DNA of 12,283 bases from Planctomycetales bacterium (GTDB lineage Bacteria > Planctomycetota > SZUA-567): the NCBI GenBank assembly GCA_025997475.1, contig BNUQ01000056.1, forward strand, positions 1 through 12,283, read 5' to 3'. The notes below the pieces were generated by a model that saw nothing but the letters and a program-made list of their open reading frames with translations, was not told where the DNA came from and made no database searches. The position numbers and the translations under genes are program-made. Shown here piece by piece: positions 5,853-12,233 of the stretch. Within the stretch, counting starts at the first letter, position 1, and the number at the start of each line of letters is the position of its first letter.

Positions 5853-8219
5853 TTAGAACTCAAGTTTCAGTTGGAGCGAGCCGGTTACGCCCTCACGTTT
5901 GCCCACGTAGCCCTGCACGCCGACATCAACGGATAAGGGACCACGTCCCCGCGGGCTTCAAGGTCAGCAGTTCGCCGATGCCGGTGTCGCCGCGCAAGGA
6001 TGGCGCGTCGATGGCGAGACCGTGGGTCGCGGCTTTGACCTTGCCGTCAAATTCGTGCTCCCACGTCCCGCCGATGTAGGGGGCAACGTATTTGTTCGCC
6101 GCATAGGAAAAACGTCCGCCCAAACGCAAGCGGTGAGAATCGGCATCGTCAAACTTTACCGGGTCGCCGGTGGTGAGCGTTACGGAGTCGCCCGGCTGGC
6201 GCGTCCAGAAGTATTTGCCGGAGAGGTAGAGTGATGCCTTGTCCGTAACCTTCAAAACATAGCCGGTGCCGACGTGCAGACCGTAATAAGCCGAGGTGCT
6301 GTCGTAGCCCGCCTTACGCCCCAAAGAATCGCGCAAGTCGCCGGAGGAATACTCGTTATGGACGCCGCCCGCGCGGAAAGACGCTTCCGTGTAGAGATGT
6401 CCGGGACCGGTATCGACGAAATCAAAATGTCCCAAAACACCGCCGCCAAGGTGGTAAAGGTCGCCAACGCCGTGGACGGACGCGGCGGTGCTGAAAGAAT
6501 TATAAGTGTCGTAACTCCCGTTGCCGTATTCAAAAAAACCGCCCAACGTCAGATGACCCGGCGTCAAATCCGCGCCGTAGGACAGCCCCGCCAACACCGA
6601 CAAACTGCTCATATCCACGTGTGAGCCGGTGTTGTAGCGCGAATAGCCGCCGGAGAAGGCGCCGAAGGTGGCAAGACCGAGTCCGGAGGAAACGTTTTCC
6701 CGCGCGCCGCGTGCCGCGCGCACGGCTTCGGCTACGCCCCGTCCGGCGATGAGGTCGGCGCCCTGCGTGACTAAAGCCAAGCCGCCAAGCCAGCCCTCGG
6801 AGAGGGCTTTGGCTGGTTCGTTGACCCCCACTCTGCCGAATTTTGCCAGCAACTTTTGTCCGTCGATTACAAGGTCAAACTCATATTTCAGGGTTACGCC
6901 CTGCATCCCCTCGCCGTTGGCGGTGGGGTTCAAACCGTTGGTGACCAAGTTTCCGGCACTGGCGTCGATGAGGGTGAGCCGGTCGCCCACTTGCAGGGGG
7001 GAACTTGCGCCGTCGATGCCCACGTTGACGATGGAACTCCGGCTACCGGCGTTAGTGCCCGCGCCGTTCGTCAGGTTTGCCGTGCCGGTTACGGTGAGCA
7101 CGGTCGAATTCGCCGTCAGGGTGGCGGGAAGGTAGAAATTCAGTTTTTCAAAGTTATACACGTTCGCCGCGGTCAGACCGGAAGTATGGAGGTTCAAGGT
7201 GTTGCCCGTGAACTCGTCGCCGCCGCCGCCGACCATTCCACCGTAAATGCTTTGGTATGTTGCGCCGGAAGTGCTGATAGAGACCGTGTTGTTGATGGCA
7301 TTGCCTGAATTCGAAGCCCCGCCGATGATGTTGCCCGTGACCGTCCCACCGCTGATAGAAACCGTGTTATTAATGGCATTGCCTGAACCGAGAGCCTGCC
7401 CACCGGTGATAGATTGGGTAGCCGTCCCGCTACTCATGACAACGCGGTTGCGGAGAGCGTCACTCTGCGCGGATTGTCCACCATAAACACTACCCAGTAT
7501 CGTCCCGCTGTAAGTGCCGTTGTTACTGCTATCCTTCCCGATATAAACCGTGTTGTCGGTAGCAGTATCGATACTGAATCCCCCATAGACCTGACCGGCA
7601 TTCCCCTCCCCCTGAATGGTTACCGTATTAGAAATGACGGGGCTGTAACCACTCCCCCAGCCGCCGTAAATGTTGCCGGTGGTAGCCACGGCACCCGTAT
7701 TGCTTTGTTTAATCGTAACGTGGTTGTTAGTCACTGTGTTGTTCTCCGCACGACCGCCGTAAACCTTCGACTCCACAGCGACCACCGCCGTGGAGTCGAT
7801 AATGACCTGATTGCCGGAGAGGACGGTGTTAGCACTTTGTCCAGAGTTGATATTCTCCCCGCCGTACACACTGCCACTAACGGAGCCATTACCCGTGACG
7901 GTCACGGTGTTGTTGGTGATATTCGTATCAGTGCCGTTCCAGCGAGTGCCGTAAACGTCGCTGTTAGTAACCTCCGCTTTGACGGTTACGGTGTTGTTAC
8001 TGCTATCGGTGGTGGGGGTATCGCTGGCGATGACGCCATGACCACTGCTGACATCGCCGGAACCATTGATGCTGTTGCCAAAGACGCCACTATTACCCGC
8101 ATAGTTACTGTTCACGGTCACGTCATAGGCGAATGCGGGAGAAATAAAGCCCGTCGGCAACGACAGGCATAATATGCAAAGCGCAAAAACACCAAATAAA
8201 TTACGGGGGGGGGGGGCAT
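5853..8219 (-). CDS. Autotransporter adhesin, phase-variable by a poly-C tract, frame-disrupted at both ends
   Basis: This is a type Va autotransporter: signal peptide, repetitive beta-helical passenger, C-terminal outer-membrane barrel. The longest open stretch is 8160-5926 (744 codons). Upstream in the same frame the signal peptide reads RNLFGVFALCILCLSLPTGF and ends SPAFA before YDVT. It connects to an ATG at 8219-8217 with AGAGGAAA upstream, but 12 C lie between them. With 12 C the signal peptide is out of frame and translation stops early; 10 or 13 C restore it. The passenger has about eight units of the type VYGG...NTVTI (about residues 95-330). The barrel covers about 450 to the end (WEHEFDG near its end). 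The open frame stops after LTLKPAG; removing one G from the GGGG at 5950-5947 restores GPLSVDVGVQGYVGKREGV and the final LQLKLEF with terminal Phe, stop at 5853-5855. Both shifts corrected give 788 aa. The terminator at 5822-5770 follows. Confidence 0.88.
7274..7386 (-). repeat. Near-identical 35-bp repeats within the passenger domain
   Basis: 7274-7308 and 7352-7386 are 35 bp long, 78 bp apart, and differ at three positions. They encode the SGNAINNTVSIS segments of two neighbouring passenger repeats. DNA identity this high within a repeat protein points to recent duplication or gene conversion, and could allow the number of passenger repeats to change by recombination. Confidence 0.8.
8205..8216 (-). 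repeat. Poly-C (12) slippage tract in the autotransporter start
   Basis: Twelve G on the plus strand are twelve C on the coding strand, placed directly after the ATG at 8219-8217. Twelve C encode four Pro and leave the following signal-peptide frame shifted. One more C, or two fewer, puts MPPP(P)RNLFGVFAL in frame with the whole passenger. Homopolymers of this length slip during replication, giving reversible ON/OFF switching in known phase-variable adhesins. Assemblies also often miscount them, so the true number may vary between reads. Confidence 0.88.
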
Positions 8220-8248
8220 TATCGTATTTCCTCTCTTGGGGTAAGGCA

Positions 8249-8278
8249 ATTATCGGTTACGGTTACGTGGGCAACCAA
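8249..8278 (-). promoter_or_regulatory. Possible sigma-70 promoter for the autotransporter
   Basis: On the minus strand, TTGGTT (8278-8273) and GATAAT (8254-8249) are 18 bp apart, about 30 bp upstream of the ATG at 8219. The -10 box matches TATAAT in five of six positions, the -35 in only three. The untranslated leader would be about 20 bp and contain AGAGGAAA. Weak, positional evidence only. Confidence 0.3.
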
Positions 8279-8296
8279 ATTTTGCGCGGTCGTTAA

Positions 8297-8434
8297 TAGC
8301 CCCACGCTTTAGCGCGGGGTAGAAAGTTAAAAAAGAAAAAGGGCTTTAGCCCCAAATATGACCTTCGGCTAAAGCCGGTCATTTTCTTAACGCGAACCAC
8401 GCGCTAAAGAGCGTGGCAATTGAATAGAGCATTT
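8297..8434. repeat. Modular palindromic element, copy 2 (left end eroded)
   Basis: The right half (CCACGCGCTAAAGAGCGTGG, then CAATTGAATAGAGCAT, 8397-8432) and the inner hairpins GGGGCTTTAGCCCC-like (8340-8353) and CGGCT-AA-AGCCG (8365-8376) match copy 1. The left end has lost the CTATTCAATTG arm and begins with an imperfect hairpin at 8300-8319 (CCCCACGC/GCGCGGGG). The right border abuts the truncated Rpn-tail remnant, whose stop codon lies just beyond the element's right arm. It fills most of the 215-bp gap upstream of the autotransporter. Confidence 0.75.
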
Positions 8435-8533
8435 TCAAGCGGTGTAGTATCTTCCGCGCCTCCGCGAGAAACCAAAAAAGTTAAGCCACAGGTCTAATAA
8501 AGTCGCGATGGCTTTTTCTTCTAACGATACCAT
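8435..8533 (-). pseudogene. Truncated third copy of the Rpn C-terminal tail
   Basis: From the ATG at 8533 the first 11 codons (MVSLEEKAIAT) match the internal start region of the Rpn gene and its free-standing copy. Homology is then lost and an unrelated 21-codon tail runs to a stop at 8437-8435, at the edge of palindromic element copy 2. The ribosome binding site has changed from GGAGGAG to a poorer GGCGGAG. I read it as a decayed remnant, possibly cut by the element's insertion or by a deletion. Confidence 0.7.
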
Positions 8534-8556
8534 TTTGCGCTCCGCCGCCGCGATAG

Positions 8557-8736
8557 TCAGTGGATAATCACCTGCTCAATGCGCGCCAGCGGAATACCGG
8601 TAAAATCCGCCACCGCTTGCGGCGAATGTCCGCGCGATAACATTCCCAATATCATGCCTTCGGCTTTGCCTTCGTAGCGAGCGTAATACATTTCCGCATC
8701 GTAAGTCGCGATGGCTTTTTCTTCTAATGACACCAT
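8557..8736 (-). CDS. Free-standing copy of the Rpn C-terminal domain (59 aa, RpnS-like)
   Basis: This small gene encodes MVSLEEKAIATYDAEMYYAR, then YEGKAEG, then a tail with RGHSPQAVADFTGIPLARIE. It is nearly identical to the last 70 residues of the neighbouring Rpn nuclease except that the AYADGEAAGKAEGKA stretch is shorter. It has no nuclease core. GGAGGAG lies six bases before the ATG, a very strong ribosome binding site. It starts 24 bp after the Rpn stop on the same strand, so it would sit in the same transcript. In the E. coli rpn family, short proteins made from an internal start within rpn neutralise the full-length nuclease. By analogy this could be a separate antitoxin copy; alternatively it is only a fragment of a lost second rpn gene. 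The protein is below the size most gene callers keep. Confidence 0.65.
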   Translation of the reverse strand: MVSLEEKAIATYDAEMYYARYEGKAEGMILGMLSRGHSPQAVADFTGIPLARIEQVIIH

Positions 8737-8759
8737 TTTGCGCTCCTCCTCCGCGATGG

Positions 8760-8972
8760 CTAATTGATGATAACTTGCTCGATTCGCGCCAGCGGAATAC
8801 CGGTAAAATCCGCCACCGCTTGCGGCGAATGTCCACGCGATAACATTCCTAATATCAACTCGGCTTTGCCTTCGGCTTTGCCTTCGGCTTTGCCTGCGGC
8901 TTCGCCGTCAGCGTAAGCGTAATACATTTCCGCATCGTAAGTCGCGATGGCTTTTTCTTCTAATGATACCAT
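8760..8972 (-). CDS. Predicted internally started C-terminal product of the Rpn gene (70 aa, RpnS-like)
   Basis: Within the Rpn frame, AGAGGAGGAG ends six bases before the ATG of codon 229 (8972-8970). Such a complete Shine-Dalgarno inside a coding region is unlikely to be neutral. The product would lack all nuclease residues and hold the EGKA repeats and the final helices. E. coli rpn genes are known to produce short antitoxin forms this way, so the same is inferred here. Support from this window: the downstream copies begin with the same RBS-ATG unit. Expression itself is not shown by sequence. Confidence 0.6.
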   Translation of the reverse strand: MVSLEEKAIATYDAEMYYAYADGEAAGKAEGKAEGKAELILGMLSRGHSPQAVADFTGIPLARIEQVIIN

Positions 8973-9656
8973 TTTGCGCTCCTCCTCTGTAAAATTTACC
9001 GCTTCAAGCAATCGTGCCGCGTGGTGAATATATTCCGGCGCCGTTTTCGCCGCCGCGCCGCTCAAAAAATAACCCTGCCAATAACGTTGATTATCGTTAG
9101 CAAAATTCTTTTTGCGTAATTCAAAATATGCAATCCGCAAATAATTCTGCGGAAAATGCCGCTGATGACGCACATCATACAACTCAAAAATCCGCCACGC
9201 CTCGTCGTCGTCGGGGAACAAATTAAACTTCGTAATGTTCAGCGACAACACCGGACGCAGCGACGCATAGCGGTCGATTTTTCCCGCCGCGTTGGGCTGT
9301 GGAAACTGATTATATCCGTCGCAAAAAAGGTCGCAGGGATAATACAGCGAGCGCGGGAGAAAATGACACTCCGGTCTAATCTGCAATTCGGCGGTGAAAT
9401 CGGCGTTTTGCGGTTTCAGCACGGCGGTAATATCGCGCGCGGTCTGCCGCAATTTCGCGATGTCCGCGCCGGAGTTATCGCGCAAAAACTCGCGATACGC
9501 TTCAATGCTATACGGGTTGCGAAGTTCGATTTCGGCGGCGGTGAGCCGGTAGCCGTAGAAATCATTGACCAAACCCGCCAAGACATCTTTGTCTTTCTCG
9601 CTGGCAAAAACTTTCTTAAACGCCAAATCGTTGGTCGGTGAAATTTTCTCGGTCAT
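8760..9656 (-). CDS. Rpn-family recombination-promoting nuclease / PD-(D/E)XK putative transposase
   Basis: The 298-aa product belongs to the Rpn family (PD-(D/E)XK DNA endonucleases, once called transposase_31; members are linked to recombination and phage defence). The N-terminus SPTNDLAFKKVFASEKDKDV is typical. Catalytic-core candidates are D75 (ARDITAVL), E90 and Q92 (DFTAELQI). LPRSLYYPCDLFCDGYNQ and RPVLSLNITKFNLF follow as in the family. The C-terminal third has EGKAEGKA repeats (251-266) and a helical end with SPQAVADFTGIPLARIEQVI, a pattern like a small DNA-binding or oligomerising helix pair. The start has AAGGA seven bases upstream. A strong internal start at 8972 (codon 229) would give a 70-aa C-terminal product. 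Downstream on the same strand lie two further copies of that tail. No transposon ends are visible around the gene. Confidence 0.92.
   Translation of the reverse strand: MTEKISPTNDLAFKKVFASEKDKDVLAGLVNDFYGYRLTAAEIELRNPYSIEAYREFLRDNSGADIAKLRQTARDITAVLKPQNADFTAELQIRPECHFLPRSLYYPCDLFCDGYNQFPQPNAAGKIDRYASLRPVLSLNITKFNLFPDDDEAWRIFELYDVRHQRHFPQNYLRIAYFELRKKNFANDNQRYWQGYFLSGAAAKTAPEYIHHAARLLEAVNFTEEERKMVSLEEKAIATYDAEMYYAYADGEAAGKAEGKAEGKAELILGMLSRGHSPQAVADFTGIPLARIEQVIIN
8861..8908 (-). repeat. 12-bp tandem repeats encoding EGKA-type units
   Basis: Three units of CGGCTTTGCCTT (the third ending in G) and one divergent unit encode the alternating GKAE/GEAA stretch of the Rpn C-terminal domain. The free-standing copy at 8557-8736 has fewer units, so unit number has changed between copies. 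Since 12 is a multiple of three, changes keep the frame. Confidence 0.8.
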
Positions 9657-9782
9657 CGGCAGTCCTTAATGTGATGTTAGACCTATTTTTGGCGGTGAAT
9701 CATACGCGCCGCTAAAAGTTACACCAAAAGAAAAACGTTGTCGTTCAAGCAAAAAGCCATTCCGGCAACGGGGCGGGCGGTT

Positions 9783-9830
9783 GCGCTATTCAATTGCCAC
9801 GCCTTTTAAGGCGTGGCAATTGAATAGCGC
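9783..9830. repeat. Modular palindromic element, copy 3 (minimal 48-bp palindrome)
   Basis: Two perfect 23-bp arms, separated by TT, start GCGCTATTCAATTG and fold around CCACGCCTT/AAGGCGTGG. It is the end module of copies 1 and 4 closed on itself, with no inner hairpins. It lies 22 bp after the stop of the barrel-protein gene (minus strand) and upstream of the Rpn gene. It would form a very stable hairpin in RNA but has no T-run after it on either strand. The rest of the 196-bp gap shows nothing recognisable. Confidence 0.88.
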
Positions 9831-9852
9831 CCCGTCAGATTTCAACGTTGTC

Positions 9853-11433
9853 CTAAAACTTCACCCGCAAGTCCAGTCCGCCGCCGAGGTGCCACGTTTT
9901 TAGCGGGTCGCCTTCCGCGCCGAGCCGGACGTTGACAACCGTGTCGGGATTCATCGCCAACGAAAAATCCACGCGATATTCGCTCCAAGTAGTATTTTCC
10001 CGCCGTTTGGAGCCGAGCGCGTTGTGGTAATAAAAACCCGGCGTCAGTAGCATTTTCTGCCCGATAGGCACGCCGACGGCGAGGTTCAGCGACAGCAACG
10101 TCTGCTCGGCGTCCAACGGAAACGGCGTTTTACCGGCGGCGTCGAGCGGCACTTGCCCAATCATCGCCGGGTCGGTCAGGCGGTAATCGCTCGGCTTATT
10201 CAGCGTCGATTGCAAACTCGCGAAAAACGCGGGAATTACGTATCGCAGATTTTTGCGCGCGCCGAGAAACGCCCCGGCGCCGTATTGAAAAGTGTCTTTC
10301 ATATAGGCGGTGTCGCCGAAAATCCAGTCGTAAAAACCGTCGAGACCGGCGTATAAATCCAAGGCGTCGCCGAACGTCTCGCTGAGAATATCGATGCGAC
10401 CGGTAAAGATATTGGCGACGCGGAAAAAGCAGTCGCGGCGAATTTGTCCGTCGAACGAGTTGTATTCGAGCGGCATCGTGAAAACAAACGAAAAGCGGTT
10501 GTGATAGTAGCCCGCGCCGAGCGACACGCCGTATTCGTCCCATTTGCTACTCGGCAATTTATACGCCGCGCCGAAATCGGTGCGCAAATAATACGGCGTC
10601 AGGTGAAACTTTAGCCCGTGATAAATCGTCGGATTTAACGCCTCGTCGCCGGCGGGCTTTTTCCCCATCGCGAGTTGCGGGCGCGGCGCGAGATAATTCG
10701 ACCAGTCCAACATTTGCGCGACCATCGCCTCGGTCGAAATTCGCGTCGGAATGCCGGTCATATACGACGGCGCTTCTTTGACTTTGCGATAGTCCAATTT
10801 CAGCGCAAGGTCTAAATAACTCTGTTTTTTATTCGTCGGTTGCAGAAGCAGTTTATACAAGTCGTCGTTTTTCACTTTCGCCGGGTCGGAAATTTCGCCG
10901 TCGCGCGCCGCCGGATACGCAAATTCCACGCTGTTGCCGCTCGGCGCGGCGAGAACGCCGCACTCCGGGCAATCCGCGCCGAGGACCGGCGCGGAAGACG
11001 AAGCGGCGGCGAACGCCGCGGGCGCGTCGCGATGCCGGCGCTGGGGAATCATTCGCGACGGCTTCGCGGCGGGCGTCGGCTGGGCTTCGTCGTAATAAAG
11101 CGTGTCGCCGTCTTGCCAAATAATTTTTGGGCTATCGCCGTCGTCGGCAAAGGTATGGACAAACGGCGGCGGCGCGGGCAGAGAGGCGACGGCGCGTTCG
11201 CCCGCCGTTCGCCCGCCGAAACCGCGGATTTCCTGTTCGCGCCGCACCGACTCCGGCACGGCTTGGTGGAATAAATAATCCAAATCCTCCGGCGCCACCG
11301 TGCCGACGGACAGGGGCGCGGTCTCTTCGCCGAGCCACGCGGTCAACGCGCCGGTGCGCTGGCACACGACCCCGAGCAGTCCGAGCGCCAACACCGGCAA
11401 CGCGAAAGCGATAATAATAAGGAAGCGGAACAT
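9853..11433 (-). CDS. Predicted outer-membrane beta-barrel protein, unknown family
   Basis: The 526-aa product starts with a hydrophobic segment (MFRFLIIIAFALPVLALGLL, residues 1-20), either a signal peptide or an anchor. The Cys at 24 is not in a clean lipobox (GVVC). A variable, Ala/Pro-rich region follows (about 35-185) with a CPEC pair at 155-158. From about 265 the pattern changes to alternating aromatic and polar residues (FHLTPYYLRTDFGAAYKL, VSLGAGYYHNRFSFVFTMPL, LSLNLAVGVPIGQ) and the chain ends GGGLDLRVKF, with the terminal Phe typical of barrels inserted by the BAM complex. I do not recognise the family. I chose the ATG at 11433 because it begins the hydrophobic segment; an in-frame ATG at 11484 would add 17 polar residues. 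Shine-Dalgarno is weak (CGGGAAAAA). Part of it (10762-10871) is copied in reverse at the right contig end. Confidence 0.85.
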   Translation of the reverse strand: MFRFLIIIAFALPVLALGLLGVVCQRTGALTAWLGEETAPLSVGTVAPEDLDYLFHQAVPESVRREQEIRGFGGRTAGERAVASLPAPPPFVHTFADDGDSPKIIWQDGDTLYYDEAQPTPAAKPSRMIPQRRHRDAPAAFAAASSSAPVLGADCPECGVLAAPSGNSVEFAYPAARDGEISDPAKVKNDDLYKLLLQPTNKKQSYLDLALKLDYRKVKEAPSYMTGIPTRISTEAMVAQMLDWSNYLAPRPQLAMGKKPAGDEALNPTIYHGLKFHLTPYYLRTDFGAAYKLPSSKWDEYGVSLGAGYYHNRFSFVFTMPLEYNSFDGQIRRDCFFRVANIFTGRIDILSETFGDALDLYAGLDGFYDWIFGDTAYMKDTFQYGAGAFLGARKNLRYVIPAFFASLQSTLNKPSDYRLTDPAMIGQVPLDAAGKTPFPLDAEQTLLSLNLAVGVPIGQKMLLTPGFYYHNALGSKRRENTTWSEYRVDFSLAMNPDTVVNVRLGAEGDPLKTWHLGGGLDLRVKF

Positions 11434-11530
11434 GGGTTTTTCCCGAAATCCTAATTCAAAGTTGTTGCCAAATCTAAAAAGCAAGCGTCGCCCGGAGGCG
11501 CGAAAGACCCAGAGTAATGTTGATTGCGGT

Positions 11531-11714
11531 TGCTCTATTCAATTGCCACGCCCTTTGGGGCGTGGTCGGCGCTCCCGCTAAAAATGGGCTTTAGCCCAAA
11601 CCGTCGTTCGGCTAAAGCCGGTGGAATGAAACCATATTTTTTATTTTGGGCTAAAGCCCATTTCTTTTTTACCCGCGCACCACGCCTTAAAAGGCGTGGC
11701 AATTGAATAGAGCA
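11531..11714. repeat. Modular palindromic element, copy 4 (184 bp, extra module)
   Basis: Perfect 22-bp inverted ends (11531-11552 and 11693-11714) match those of copy 1. Inside are the GGGCT-TT-AGCCC hairpin (11585-11598), the CGGCT-AA-AGCCG hairpin (11609-11620) and an additional hairpin GGGCT-AA-AGCCC (11648-11659), which is an inverted version of the first. It occupies much of the 476-bp divergent gap between the barrel-protein gene and the tssJ-like gene. That gap must also hold their promoters, but I see no clear -35/-10 pair. Confidence 0.87.
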
Positions 11715-11741
11715 TTTTCAATCGGCGTTTTTCCGTAACTA

Positions 11742-11780
11742 AAAACTACCAACCCAAAACTACCAACTAAAAACTATCAA
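11742..11780 (+). repeat. Three 14-bp tandem units in the leader of the tssJ-like gene
   Basis: Units AAAACTACCAACCC, AAAACTACCAACTA and the partly diverged AAAACTATCAATTG follow each other without gaps. The 14-bp period is twice that of the heptamer arrays elsewhere. The array lies about 130 bp upstream of the ATG at 11910. Confidence 0.75.
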
Positions 11781-11909
11781 TTGCTCTTCCCGCGCCCTCC
11801 ACTTACCGTTCCGCGCCATTTCGTTTCGCCGATTTCGCCAACTTCATTCAGAAAAAAATTTTTAGTTCGCGGCGCGGCTTGTCCGATAGAAAAGGGGAAG
11901 GAGTCAAAA

Positions 11910-12233
11910 ATGCGCGCCGCCATCATGCGAACCCTCGGCTTATTTTTCATCGGGCTGACCTTAAACGCTTGTAGTTTATCCGCGCCGCCGCCGCCGTTCG
12001 CCGGACAGGCGCACGGCTTGAAACTGACGATTCGTTCGACGACCGATTTGAATCAATACAATCAGCGCGCGCACGTGGTCGCGCTCTACCTCGTGCAAAC
12101 GGAAAAGGACAAACCGCTGACCGCCGCCAAGGGGTCAAACGAAGCGTGTCTAAAATTTCTCGACGACGCGATGAAAACGACGACTTGTATAAACTGCTTC
12201 TGCAACCGACGAATAAAAAACAGAGTTATTTAG
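11910..12233 (+). CDS. TssJ-like T6SS outer-membrane lipoprotein, 3' end replaced by chimeric sequence
   Basis: TssJ (VasD) is the lipoprotein that anchors the T6SS membrane complex TssJLM in the outer membrane. The start has GGGGAAGGAG six bases before the ATG. MRTLGLFFIGLTLNAC is a lipoprotein signal with Cys21 as the lipidation site; a second ATG at codon 6 is also usable. The mature part begins with a TssJ-type strand pattern: LKLTIRSTTDLNQYNQRAHV then VALYLVQTEKDKPLT, and LKFLDDAM. TssJ usually continues for a further 60-100 residues. Only about 88 codons are native. From 12174 the sequence is an exact inverted copy of 10762-10871, so the final 19 codons of the open frame (to the stop at 12233) are antisense of the barrel-protein gene and not part of this protein. 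An in-frame extension back to 11781 lacks support. Confidence 0.75.
   Translation: MRAAIMRTLGLFFIGLTLNACSLSAPPPPFAGQAHGLKLTIRSTTDLNQYNQRAHVVALYLVQTEKDKPLTAAKGSNEACLKFLDDAMKTTTCINCFCNRRIKNRVI

Noticed and set aside
7414..8172. 252-codon plus-strand open frame across the autotransporter
   Set aside because: It is the antisense of the repetitive passenger, lacks a ribosome binding site, and the minus-strand frame has clear domains.
8576..8836. 86-codon minus-strand open frame spanning the Rpn stop
   Set aside because: It is in a different frame from the Rpn tail and its copy; the Arg-rich, Ser-rich composition is that of a shadow.
8502..8986. Rpn tail copies as assembly duplication
   Set aside because: The copies differ by substitutions and by length of the EGKA region, so they are real diverged copies, unlike the exact inverted copies at the contig ends.
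9783..9830. 48-bp palindrome as the intrinsic terminator of the barrel-protein gene
   Set aside because: It has no U-tract and is clearly a member of the dispersed repeat family; it may still slow transcription.
607..11714. Palindromic and heptamer repeats as CRISPR arrays
   Set aside because: No regular repeat-spacer alternation with unique spacers; the repeats are dispersed or directly tandem.
11781..11909. N-terminal extension of the tssJ-like protein by 43 codons
   Set aside because: It would bury the lipoprotein signal; the ATG at 11910 has a strong Shine-Dalgarno.
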